NCBI GenBank assembly: GCA_003260075.1
Contig: QLIY01000377.1
Location: forward strand, 22,567-86,566
Length of the DNA stretch: 64,000 bases
Direction of reading: 5' to 3'
Source: Phallusia mammillata
Lineage: Eukaryota > Chordata > Ascidiacea > Phlebobranchia > Ascidiidae
Part shown: positions 26,201 to 36,223 of the stretch, one piece after another
Position numbering within the stretch: position 1 is the first letter of the stretch
Layout: every line of letters starts with the position of its first letter
Translations under genes and position numbers: made by a program
The notes under the pieces: generated by a model
What the model saw: the letters and a program-made list of their open reading frames with translations, nothing else
The model's database searches: none
Told to the model about the DNA's origin: nothing

Positions 26201-29200
26201 GTAACATTGCAAAAACAAAAACAAAAACTTTTATATTCATAAAAAAGACTTTTTATTTGCTTTGTATTTTGATTTTTTTTTTAAATTGAATAAAAGTATC
26301 TACCAAATTTGTTTAAAAAAACACAGGTGCATTAAACTTTCAGTCCAATATTTGAGTGAATGTTTTAGGGAAAATAGTTTAACTGCAAATGTTGCAAAAA
26401 CAAAAACAGTTATGCTTTAAATCCCCACCAATTTGCATCCTAGAGCCCTTAAAAAAGCGCTGGAACATTATGTCAATGGCAGGTAAAGAAAAACCACGCA
26501 AAATGCTTGCAAACGTCATGCGCTTAGCACAAACTGTGGTGTTGCTTCCACCCCTGTTCGTTTGTTCGTTGGCACTTATCGACTGAATCAAGATGCACTG
26601 AGCGTCCCCGGCTGCGGCATTTGACTGTCAATAACTGACACTGGTCATACATTATTCATGTGTGGTTTAGATGGCCCGGACCAGGCAACTGTGACACTAC
26701 AATGCCAAATTTTTCATAACTTCACACGTTGCTCTTTAATAATTTAAACCCTTCAAGTTGTATACAATATCAGTCACAATGAAACAGCATCGATATGCTT
26801 TTGACAGTTTTATTGAACTTTTGTGGAAATGGTTTAAACCTTTTTTTATTCCAACAATGTAACAGTCACAGGTATCCTTATTATTACTCTTATCTTCTTT
26901 AAATTAAGAGTATAAATTCCAAGTTATATTTTACGTTTTAGGGAGTATGTATGTTGTTTGTGTTTTTGTTGTTGTTTAACAGCACTTATACACTTAGGCA
27001 AACTAGTTCACACACATTTTTAACATTGATTTTGTCCTCACAGGCATGGTTAATGGTAAGAAGGGTGTGTGCATATATGTAGTTTTAGTCTAGTATGCTG
27101 CACGACTATTGTCTGTCTGGTGTTTTGTAAGATTATCATTGAGTGCTAAACTTAAATTTTGGACAACACATCACTTTGGACGAAGTGTTCAGTTGAATTA
27201 TGACTTTTGGGTTGGTGGTCTTGGCCCCCCCCCCGAAGGGTGTGTGCATATATGTAGTTTTAGTCTAGTATGCTGCACGACTTTTGTCTGTCTGGTGTTT
27301 TGTAAGATTATCATTGAGAGCTAAACTTAAATTTTGGACAACACATCACTTTGGACGAAGTGTTTAGTTGAATTATGACTTTTGGGTTGGTGGTCTTGAG
27401 GTCTGTTGGCATTTGGATATCTGTGATTAACATATGTAAATATAATTGGCAAGTCTATAAATTACTTGTATTTGAAACAATTGCTCAACAAGTGTTAAAT
27501 GGAAATATTTGTGAAGTTGTTATGCATTGCTAACACTATGCAGAAGCATTGTACAAAATTTGCGCTGTTTTGTTTATTATAACTTACTGGGTGTATGTGA
27601 ACAGTTGAATATTATTTGAAAATTATTTAGAAGCATCTCATTCAGCTAGTCTTCTCAGTTTGTTTGTAATGCACCAGTCGTTTATCTCACAGAACAAGTA
27701 GATTTTGCATGGTTGCAAACACAAACAACACACATGTTGCACAGCTCTTGTACACACATTTGACATTCACTACTCCCAAATTATCTGTTGTGCTTACATT
27801 CCTGCACTGCATGACTTAGCTTTACCATGCTTGTTGTGGTCCAAAGACAAGTCTGTCTCAGATTGTTGCATCAAATTTTACACTGAGGTGAATTTTTAAT
27901 CATAAATGGATTGAATGCCTGAAAGCACTGTGGTGTGTAGCTTTTTGATACTGTTGCAACTATGTTCTAATTTGAAAACCAATAATTCTAGGTGTAAGTG
28001 GTGACTTGGTTAAGCTTTTGTAATGAAAGGACTTAAAGTAAACTTCAAGTCTCTGTTATCAATTTTCAGCACAAGAAAGTTTACCATTTTTGTGACTACA
28101 GTCTTGTAGCAAAATGTTTTTTGGTCAAATTAAATAATTTAAATGCTAACGCAAATTGGACCAAGTTTTTTCTTTGATTTCTGTATTTAGAGGTCATTCT
28201 GTCACATTTGTACAAAATTTAGGTCAAATTTTCACTTGTCTTCTTAAGTTTGTATAATTCTCCTAAAGTTTTGTATTTAGCAATATGGAGTGCATGTGGT
28301 ACGATCAAAATAGTAACAAATTTGGTCTGAACAAAGTCACATATAATTTTAGTTTTAACATGTGATAATTGATAGATTTTTAGTCTCCAAAATACCACAC
28401 ATATTTATCTTTTGTTTATTTAAATACTACCTTTGACATACATTTACCCTAAATTCATAGCTAGTAATATGTGTACTTCAATTTGCATGTGCGCAGTGTC
28501 ATAAATACTTATATAACGCGGTAGGACTGCAGGTTATGCACCTCTGTATTAGGAGGACGGGTCCCAAGCTAATCAATAATGGAGATTACAATTTTGCCAA
28601 GTTATAGATTTCCTTTTTATAGAATAAGGATAACCAAAGTTGACTTTTTTTGCATATTTCAGTTGATTTAGGCTTTTTTCCAAAAGCCCGATCTTAGTAT
28701 TTTTCTGTTTGTAAATCAGTATATCCTGCTCGACAGATTACATTGAAAAACAGCTCCGAATAAGCGCATCATTTTTACGCACAATGAGCACCAATAGGTC
28801 GCAATTGCAGCGACAAAATTCTGGTCATTTAGCCCCCCCTACCAATCTTGGTAAGTGGAAGGTGTAGCTGCTGTTTTCAGCTGTTTCGGAGTTGCAACTG
28901 CTGTTTCAACTAATAGGAGTTGCTTTTCAGTAGACATCAACAGTATTTAGAAAATTGGGTGTCGTTGTGGTAGTGTGTTTTCCCTTTTTTAACTACATTT
29001 GAATGTTAGGTTCAGTCTACTCTAAGCTAATTCGTATCTTTGTGAGGTTTGTAGAGAAACCTTAAAATTCTTTCATAGGTTTTTTGAAACTGGGAAAACT
29101 TGCCTATATATGTTTTATGTTGTAGCATTGTGTTTGGGCCATTTTCAGTGGTGTGTGTATTGGTGTGTTAGATCTAATACTTTCCGGTTGCTGTCTGTTG

Positions 29201-31625
29201 TAAAACATACTTTTAATTCTAAATAGGTCAAAAATAATTATCTTGGAAAAAAAAGTTTTCTAGTTTTGTTGGTGTGTTGTTATATTTTGAACTAACCAAG
29301 TTTGTTTGAAGTCTTTTCCAGTCAAGCAATGCATTTCAAGTTTAGAAATAACAGCTGTGTACGCCTTTTAAACAAATGTTAATATATGTGTAATTGTGCA
29401 CTTCTGTAAAGATTGATTTTGCAGCCTAATTTCTGATTGGTGACTTTTACTGACATTAGAAATTCCACAACAGTTTTTTTCAATGATCTCCAACAAAAAT
29501 AATCAATAAAATGATTTCTGTCAGAAAGCTTATTCCTGTTATACCACATGTGTTTCATTTTTTTTCATGTAAGTTTGCTTTGCATGTTTGTTGTGTGGTA
29601 GATATTCAACCCTCAAAACTGACAGTTACTAATATTTCTCAGTAGTTGTTTGTGTCTAAAATCGTTTGTAGAGTGTCTGTGATATAAAATCATGGTTACA
29701 AATAGTTGATACCAAAAACTGATAGGTTTGTTATCACATATTATTTCATGTTAGGTGGTGTACAGGGCGCCGAAGGTAAGATAGCGCATGTTAACATGTA
29801 CCGCATGAGCTTATGTGTTATCGAAAAAATCAAACCTTGTCACTCTCCTGTTATGTTTGTTGCTCTTTGTCCCCCACTAGTGAATGCCCAAATTCTGCTT
29901 GATACAGTTTTGTTTCCCAGAAAATATGTGTTGTTGTGTGTGCAAAATAGTTTAAACATATAAGGTTTTTCAATACACAAAATCCTACGAATTATTAAAC
30001 AAGTAAGATAACTTTTTATGAACTATGTTAGTTTATGACAAAAGTTATTACAAGAATAAAACATTTGTAAAAACTTACGACAGTTTATACATGCAATGTC
30101 ATGAACACATAACAAACTATTTTAAGAGACACCTTGTAATAAAATGCCATAACTTCAAACTTTGTTCGTAGATTATTACTGGAAACTTAAAATTGATTCT
30201 CCCAAACTTTATTGCACACATTATAGCATAAATTTTAAAGGAAACATTCTTAAAACAAGATTTTATTTATGCTCTGTTTTTTGTAATCAGTTAATTTTCC
30301 CCTTGGTTAATTTGCAAATGCAATAAGTCTATCACTGCTGTAAATTGAGCCACATCCGTTTTCCAGATGGTGGCTTTACATGCATGAAAGCTTTACAATT
30401 TAGGAGATTTTGGATGTAGCGAGTGGTGTACATCGCACGGCTTCATTTATATTGTCAATTTTTTATTCTAATTACTGTTTCAAAGAATTTAATTTTCAGC
30501 TTTTTTTAATATTTTGCTGCAATGACAAGCAGTTACGAAAGGATTTTAACAAAAACATATCAATTAACTATATGAAGGATTTAATGTCAACAGAATAAAA
30601 CAATCAACATTTTCAGTTCATATCCTATCTGGGCTAAAAATCCCTTTAATTTTGGCATGCCCAATTGGTGATAATTCAATTAACATCCAGTTAAATTTGA
30701 TTACCACTTCAAAACTATGTTTCTTAACTATCTTGAAACAGTGACCATGCTTGGACAAAAGATTGAAAGCACTTAGAAGTTTTATTTAAGTAGTTGTTGT
30801 TTGTATGTGGTGAAATAGTTGATTTGTATGTGTGTGTGTGTCTTGAGTAGATTTTAGAGAAACCCTAACAGTTTTTTGATATTTGCTTGAGTGTTTCACT
30901 GTTTTTTGCTCCAAAAACAACAGCTTTTGGGTGTTACTACAAGACATTTCTACCCAACCCTCTGTTTGACCTAAATTTTAATCTTTTCACCTTAAAGGAG
31001 GTTACCCAGCTGCGAGAAAGGAGGTGATTCGAAATAAGATTCGAGCAATCGGAAAAATGGCTCGGGTGTTTTCAGTTTTGAGGTAAATGCGGAACTGTAT
31101 GATGGTTCCACAACATAAGAACTTAGGTTGGTGTCAGTTTATGCCACCAACCAAAACAGTGCAATTTCATCAAAATTGGTTTGGTTTTTAACCACAAAAC
31201 AACAAAAAAATGTAAAATTGCAACCAAGATTGCAAAAGAGTGGTTCAATAACGTTTTTGCACTGCTTTTACTCTAAACATCTATGGTTTAAGATTTTATC
31301 ATTTGGTTTTAATTGTTTTAGTAGAAGGGGCTACACCAGCAGTAACTGAGGAAATAAGATTGAAAAAGGTACAGCAAGCAGCAATTAGAAGAAAGATTCT
31401 TGCTGTTGGCAAGATGGCAAAATACTTTGAGGTTTTAAGGTAAAGTAGGTATTGGATAGATTAGCAGTTATAATAGGGAGCGAGGCCTAAGTGTTACTGA
31501 ATCAAAGCAATTCCATTCTTCAGCATATGCTAGAAAAGAGGGGCCTACAATAAGAACCCATGACTGGTGCTTTACCAATTTAGTTTGACAGGTTCAGTGA
31601 TAATTTGGTACAGAGTTAAATCACA

Positions 31626-31696
<71 letters not shown>

Positions 31697-32696
31697 TTTT
31701 ATCAGATAAGGTAGAAATGACAGGGTGTGTTGCAAAAACTATAGACCAAAATAGTGGAGTTTCATTAGAGCCATATATTGCACTTTTATCATAACAGTTT
31801 TTTGAGCTATGTTGTGGCAATTTTCAGAAACTCACATATAGATCAACAGACAAAAGTGGTAACAAACCAGGCAGTCAGCCAGTTTAAATCATTTTGCAAA
31901 GTACAAATTCTAAGTCATGATTTAACATCTAAAAACTTGACTCAGTTAAAATAGATGGTTTGTATGCTTTAAAATGAAAACAAAAAATTCTAGATTTTTT
32001 TCATAAAATAATATTTTTCCTGTTTTTAAGCAGAAAACAACCCATTAATATTACACTGTGTCAGTTTTAACCTATTTAATCTTCACCGACTTTTGAACTG
32101 TGTCCTGCAGAAAAGAGAGTGAGACTGTATTGGAATTGAAAGGACTTACCCCATCTGGGATGCTGCCTATGGGAGTCCTCTCTGGTGGTGCTACCTCCTT
32201 ACAAAATGGTAGGAATACATGTTTTTCTTGGTGACAAGTTTTACAAAGCACATGTAAAAATTTTCAGGTTTTTCAACCTAGTTTATCCTCTTTGCAAAGT
32301 TGTAAAAGTAAATTGAACTGCTTAAAGAATTGTCACACACGTCTAGTATAATTCATTAAATTTGCCCAACTTATTCTGAAAAGAAGTGCAAACCACCATA
32401 TAAATGTATTTTAAAGTTTTTTTTTACTAAACACAAGTGTTTATTTATCCCTAACACAAAATATTGGCTGACATTTCTGGCACCTACGTTTGACCAGTAG
32501 CCGTACAGATACCAATCTTATTCCTAACTTACATGGGTTTCGATCCATTGACCATATTTTCCCGCATCTAGCCATCACTGGAGTCGATCCAATGACTGGA
32601 ATCCGATCATTCGAAGAAGCCAAAGGACTGGATCGAGTCAACGAGCGAATGCCACCGAGAAAAGAGGAGCAAAACGCCGCGCAATCGTCCAACTGA
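8223..32696 (+). CDS. Calcineurin catalytic A subunit (serine/threonine phosphatase 2B)
   Basis: Ca2+/calmodulin-activated phosphatase acting with calcineurin B; NFAT-type regulators are classic substrates. Exons: 8223-8280, 9097-9215, 9570-9651, 18205-18329, 20332-20443, 21567-21712, 22317-22456, 22875-22952, 23345-23439, 23687-23812, 25231-25308, 30998-31082 or 31322-31439, 32111-32208, 32509-32696. All phases join, giving 509 residues with the first alternative exon and 520 with the second. Visible metal and active-site motifs: GDIHGQ, GDYVDRG, RGNHE, HGGLSPE, and [17 protein letters not shown]. The B-binding helix is [18 protein letters not shown]. Then come the calmodulin-binding segment and the autoinhibitory stretch [19 protein letters not shown]. 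The first Met fits the family (short tail, then [10 protein letters not shown]). Intron 3 is unusually long (8.6 kb). Several introns contain falsely duplicated contig ends. Confidence 0.97.
10742..11139. other. False duplication around a ten-C linker (calcineurin intron 3)
   Basis: Bases 10742-10935 recur at 10946-11139 with scattered substitutions, separated only by Cs at 10936-10945. The two copies differ at single bases, as two alleles would, so this is read as overlapping contigs joined end to end. A partial transposon end is duplicated with it. Confidence 0.85.
11087..11292. mobile_element. Pogo/Tigger-like MITE, copy 1
   Basis: Starts GTACACCTCTGTTAATCC and ends AACCGAGGTTTACTG, an inverted pair. 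It shares 'ggattaa', 'cgattag', 'ttaccacatacaaatcattt' and related words with the copies at 21979 and 23054, some in inverse orientation. No transposase. A truncated version before the linker at 10884-10935 is its allelic duplicate. Confidence 0.6.
11300..17140. other. Long featureless block in calcineurin intron 3
   Basis: About 5.8 kb with no exon of the gene and no repeat I can match inside the window. It looks different from its flanks: fewer long A or T tracts, more CG dinucleotides, and short unrelated open frames on both strands such as 13033-13380 (115 codons, no recognisable motif). It could be a large insertion, a decayed mobile element or a misplaced contig. No terminal repeats or target duplication were found by eye. 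Confidence 0.4.
17154..17328. mobile_element. hAT-type MITE (cagtggtgggattc family)
   Basis: Ends CAGTGGTGGGATTCAGCCGG and GAATCCCACCACTC are inverted. Flanking octamers AGCAAACT (17146-17153) and AGCGAACT (17329-17336) differ at one base. Internal 'aaccggct' words pair with 'agccggtt' near the ends. 175 bases, non-coding. Confidence 0.85.
18967..19185. mobile_element. hAT-type MITE (ggggtcggcaacc family)
   Basis: Left end GGGGTCGGCAACC and right end GTTGCCGACCACTG are inverted. TTTTAA-containing flanks on both sides suggest a decayed target duplication. It lies in calcineurin intron 4 and has no coding capacity. Confidence 0.75.
19975..20290. repeat. Two-copy tandem duplication in calcineurin intron 4
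   Basis: Two diverged copies of about 150 bases follow one another. Each contains 'atgtcaaatta', 'cttcacaaat' or 'ctttacaaat', 'aaactaaaaaa', 'aaaaggaaaaac', 'agagattattt' and 'cttattttttg' in the same order. They are too diverged to be an assembly overlap and there is no linker between them, so this looks like a genuine old duplication. Confidence 0.6.
20761..20945. other. Allelic duplicate around a ten-C linker: filled and empty MITE site
   Basis: Bases 20761-20807 recur at 20899-20945 after Cs at 20889-20898. The first copy runs into a MITE; the second runs past the same spot without it ('gatttagac' followed by 'ttatg'). The pair therefore shows one allele with and one without the insertion. 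Confidence 0.8.
20841..20888. mobile_element. hAT-type MITE, left end only (cut by linker)
   Basis: Starts CAGGGGTGTGCAACC and continues 'gtgggccacataacc', closely matching the element at 51266. It is cut after 48 bases by the ten-C linker. The preceding octamer ATTTAGAC also exists at the unoccupied site in the second allele. Confidence 0.75.
21979..22092. mobile_element. Pogo/Tigger-like MITE, copy 2 (partial)
   Basis: Begins CAGTAAACAAAACCTCGGTTAA and shares the 'caaacgatttgtaatgtgg' and 'actaatcgacat' segments with the copy at 23054. The right end is eroded. Lies in calcineurin intron 6. Confidence 0.55.
23054..23238. mobile_element. Pogo/Tigger-like MITE, copy 3 (most complete)
   Basis: Left end CAGTAAACCTTGGTTAA and right end TTAACAGAGGTTTACT are inverted, with 'taatttggac' and 'aatccggac' repeated inside. 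Non-coding; in calcineurin intron 8. The end sequence resembles Tigger/pogo-type elements. No target duplication is clear. Confidence 0.65.
23775..24230. other. False duplication carrying a partial copy of calcineurin exon 10
   Basis: Ten Cs at 24011-24020 are followed by a second copy of sequence starting at 23775. It includes the last 38 coding bases of exon 10 and its donor site (24021-24058). It lacks an acceptor and duplicates residues already encoded, so it should not be annotated as an exon. Intronic differences between the copies, including indels, look allelic. Confidence 0.88.
25468..25735. other. False duplication around a ten-C linker (calcineurin intron 11)
   Basis: Bases 25468-25596 recur at 25607-25735, separated by Cs at 25597-25606, with only a few single-base differences. 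Confidence 0.88.
27044..27055 (+). CDS. Candidate 12-nt cassette microexon of calcineurin A
   Basis: The sequence GCATGGTTAATG sits between an acceptor 'tcctcacag' and a donor 'gtaag'. In phase 1, as required by the preceding exon, it encodes four residues (GMVN) without a stop and leaves the phase unchanged. It lies in the intron between the exon at 25231 and the calmodulin-binding exons. Only splice signals and phase support it. Confidence 0.45.
27060..27399. other. False duplication around a ten-C linker (calcineurin intron 11)
   Basis: Bases 27060-27224 recur at 27235-27399 after Cs at 27225-27234, differing at a few positions. The duplicate begins just after the candidate 12-nt microexon and does not include it. 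Confidence 0.88.
28833..28850 (+). CDS. Candidate 18-nt cassette microexon of calcineurin A
   Basis: Acceptor 'ggtcatttag', then 18 bases starting with seven Cs, then donor 'gtaagtgg'. Phase 1 in and out; with the split codon it reads APPTNL. No duplicate flanks the C run, so it is not an obvious linker, but the seven Cs in this assembly call for caution. Confidence 0.35.
29755..29775 (+). CDS. Candidate 21-nt cassette microexon of calcineurin A
   Basis: Acceptor 'tttcatgttag', 21 bases, donor 'gtaaga'. Read in phase 1 it encodes GGVQGAE and keeps the frame. It is the best supported of the three microexon candidates: good sites at both ends, a Gly-rich peptide similar in style to the linker, and no overlap with artefacts. 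Confidence 0.5.
30998..31082 (+). CDS. Calcineurin A calmodulin-binding exon, version a
   Basis: This 85-nt exon encodes GYPA followed by [16 protein letters not shown] and ARVFSVLR, essentially the canonical calmodulin-binding segment of animal calcineurin A. Entry phase 1, exit phase 2. Acceptor 'caccttaaag', donor 'gtaaat'. It must be used alone: adding or removing it beside version b shifts the frame. Confidence 0.93.
31322..31439 (+). CDS. Calcineurin A calmodulin-binding exon, version b (alternative)
   Basis: This 118-nt exon, 239 bases after version a, has the same entry and exit phases and a good pyrimidine-rich acceptor and 'gtaaag' donor. It encodes an extra stretch [16 protein letters not shown], then [20 protein letters not shown] and EVLR. 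Thirteen of 24 residues match version a in the core, including IR-KI-A-GKMA--F-VLR. Because both lengths are 1 mod 3, inclusion of both or neither breaks the frame. It is a diverged exon duplicate that has kept an open frame and splice sites. Confidence 0.85.
31627..31696. repeat. Run of 70 Cs in a calcineurin intron
   Basis: A C homopolymer downstream of alternative exon b, read as gap filler. The real intron length here is unknown. Confidence 0.75.
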
Positions 32697-35600
32697 CCAA
32701 GCTAGCTGCCATCTTAACATACGCCCCCGAACCGAACTGCCTGCACAGTCGAGTGATCGGTTGTCATAACGACGCCCATTGCCGATTGCGTAACACTTTG
32801 ACGGCGGACTGGCGCATTTTGTGCATGTTTTTTTTCTCGTCTGGGGCTCGGATACGAATAGAGTTTATTGTTTGCGACGGTCCAGGTTGATTTTCGGAGT
32901 GATTCTGTCGCGCTGTTTTCCGCTGCTTTATACCTGGCACATAGTTAACGTGAAAAACTGGACAAAACTTAAATTTAACGGTAAAACTTTTCACTCCCTG
33001 CTCGAAGTCCCAGTGTCGAATGACGTCATCCCAGGAAAGGCAAGACTAGAATGGGTTGATTCTATTCAAAGGGCAAAGGCATAAATTTGTTCACGAAAGG
33101 ATGACGTGTTTAAGTGGTAACGACCCTTTCTTTCATGTGATGACGTCATTTTTTTCTACCAGGAATTCATTAAATTCAGATTTCATGAAGCAAGTTTGAA
33201 ATTGTTTTCAGTCTTTTATTGTTTAGTTTTCTGTTAAAACCTCGTTAAAAAACACACATTGCAAGTCGTTGTTCACAAGAAATATGTTAAATTAAATTCT
33301 GCTGCCTAATTGTAATAGCCCAACCAATTTTCCTTAACTTTCGTATTTGAACCATCAAGGCATTGTTACCGTCTGTGTTTTTGAAGTTCCACCTAATAAC
33401 AGACCTGCACATACGGATGATGTTTGCCTAAGCATTGTTGCATAATTATACCAAAGAACGGCGTTACTTAGAAAGGCACAAATTTTCATGCAATTTAAGT
33501 GCTACTAAAAGAGGGTTGGGCCTTGGTGCGACTACCCCACATCACTTACCAAAACCGTCTTGATTTTGTTTTTGTAAATTACAGTTCAGTTTTATCTTCA
33601 ACTTCAACCTTTAGTCAACTTTCGAATTTCACTGCATTTTTTTCGGTAAATTCTAGTGTTTTATTTCACCAAATTGTAATGTAATTTTATCTGAAGGGTG
33701 TATTAATATAGTAAACTCAATTTTGAACACCTACCCAAGGCATTTATAATGGTCATTCTTTGTTTTACACCACTATATGCAGTATGGGACATGGGCGGTT
33801 TCTTAGTCCGGCTCCCACATTTACCACACATACAAGGATTTTATGATAGTTTTTTGCATGTTTTTTTGTATCTGATTGCCCCGAATATAAGAAGAGTATT
33901 TTTTTCAAAGATGGCTTCGCGAGATTAAAAAATGTCAGCTAGATCGCAGATATACACTTGTTTGTTGGAATTTATAAAGTTTCTTGCGTATGTTATCTTC
34001 TTTGCTTTTTTGCAGTTGTATTTTGGTGTTCATTTTTTGTGTTGCCCTGGCCAGTTTTCAGTGAGTCTAAGCATCATCATCTGCTGCCAACAGTTTTGGA
34101 CAGACGATATGCCTAATGTAACTGGTACTGACTGTTTGTCTTTTTTGTAATATCCATAATTACATAGAGAATAATAAAAATTTTGCGTTAATTTACCCAA
34201 TCTATGTTTAAGTCGAGTAGTGTAGACAGAACATGTCCTCAATTACTAAGAGATACAAATAGTTTCAAGTTGGATTCAGGTTCTGTGACATCCAGAAAAC
34301 ATTTTCTGTGGCATCTTCTTGATGGAAATAACTTTTTACTGCAGTCTAAACAGCTATACTTAATTGAATACGCCCCCTTATGTGGACAAAACTTCTGCCT
34401 AATACATTAGTGCAATGGTTCTCTTTTTTTAAGCTGGTGGGCCCGTTAATTAAAAAAAACGTTCGCGACTTGGTGATTTATAAAATATTAACTTAAAAGT
34501 AACGAAAATAACAGATTTATGACATTCCAGCTCAACCAAATGTAAAACAAAGCAATGTTTCATTACGTCCCAATCGGAACAAAAATCACATTTTTTTATA
34601 GGGCGGTCAAACTGTTCTCGCGGGCAGGCATGTACAAATTTCGTTGTAGCCTATTCGTAAATTTTGCAAAGGGGGGCCTTACGTGTCAGTGCCCATGTCC
34701 CCAATCAGCTTAATGTTGCGCCAGCCTTAAGAACCAACTATGGCCTACAGTTGTAAGGTCGCATTGAATTTTGACAGCTTGCTGGCGCCACTGAGCTTAC
34801 TAACGGAACAACGTTTAAATTTATTCCCAACTAGGTGACTAGCTGCAAACATTTTTCCCTACGAAATTTGTGTCCTGTGCTTGGTTCTCCTACCAGCCTT
34901 ACCTGGTGGACTCCAAACCATAAAAAACGAAACACAAAACTGTTTTGACTTTTGACAATCCAATACAAAATAGTGTCGGGTTTTGGCATATACAGTAGAC
35001 TAATTTTAAAGGCTCCTAAACCATAATATTATGAGGCTTTGAAAAGCAAGAAAATGCCACACGTTGAACGTTGCGCAGCTATTTCCGGCTTGGTGATTGT
35101 TGAAGTCTTGCTGCTAGTATGTCTCTATAGGCCTATGTTTTCCTTTACCAAGCGAAATTAGTTTACTCAACTTAACTTGTGTTGTGGAAGCAGAAACAAT
35201 TGGATCAGTATGAAAGTAAATGTGGTGAATAGGGTATGTTAAATACTAAACAACACAAGTGAAAGCTATACTTATATTTGCTCATAGCCTATTCCATAGC
35301 CTATATAGCCTACCTTGTCCATCAAGTACAAAACACGTGGCACGTCGACACGACCCCTCTATTGTCTGGTTAAGTTTGCAGACTAGTAACATAGAAACAT
35401 TTTGGGCTTTTGACAAACGTAGGTACAAGTGAACTAAGGTGTTGGGCCATGGGCACAGGAAAAGGTGCGCTTTGCTATGCAGCTTAGTGGGTTGTTCTGT
35501 TGCTTATCCGCCATTGATATCTGTACAATAACACAGTTTCCGCAGCTAGCATTAGAAAAAACCAAGCAACACAGAATACTGATTAAAATACAATTGCCAA

Positions 35601-36000
35601 ATACTATTATATTAGCCAATTTAATTACAACAACTGTTTACGCAAAACCAAAAACGCCAAAGTAACAAGACATACTAATAGCGACGTGTAGTGGGCAAAT
35701 CGCAGTCCGTCATACGCCGGGTTGCTAGATCACGTGCCATCAAGATATTGGGTGTCGGTAACCAGTACCCATCGTCGAACTTAATATAAAACGACCATTT
35801 TGTGGTTGAATTATCAACAAAAGCAACGCTGGGTAGCCCGTAACAAAATGGCAGCTACTGGAAACAAAAAGCGTGCAATTTGGTGCAAAAGACAATGTCG
35901 CAGCTAGTTTCAATGTCCCGTCTTCAGCCAACAAAGGAGCAACGTGGAAGCCGTCTTAACCTTTTTTCTGTTTTTTTGATCAGGCTTCCAGGCCAGACAG
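32697..36000. other. Intergenic region between calcineurin A and the hnRNP gene
   Basis: The first part should be the calcineurin 3' UTR, but no convincing poly(A) signal follows closely. No further gene is recognised. Around 34411-34732 a sequence starting 'caatggttctc' and ending 'taagaacca' may be a decayed hAT MITE, without a target duplication. Bases 35061-35165 share words with 47041-47130 ('aacgttgcgcagctat', 'gagcgaaat' or 'aagcgaaat'), suggesting another dispersed repeat. Confidence 0.4.
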
Positions 36001-36064
36001 CCAATGCGCATGCGCGTGAGACAAACAACCAATCAAAACCCCAGTATGAAACCACGTGACCAAT
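36001..36064 (+). promoter_or_regulatory. Proximal promoter of the hnRNP gene
   Basis: A compact cluster upstream of the ATG at 36224: a palindromic NRF1-type site TGCGCATGCGC at 36005-36015, CCAAT boxes at 36001, 36029 and 36060, and a CACGTG E-box at 36053-36058. No TATA box is near. The set is typical of housekeeping, TATA-less promoters. Binding is inferred from motif match only. Confidence 0.6.
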
Positions 36065-36223
36065 CGGCGTGGCCGTCACATGGTTCACGAGGTTTTGGGC
36101 GCCCATTCGTTGCGGAGAAGACTTCGTGGCGTTGCAAGCAGTTGTAGTTCTCAAGTTAACGTTTAGTTGAGTAGTGAAAGTTAAAACAACTCAACCAACT
36201 TCGCCTGTAGGGCATCTAAAATA

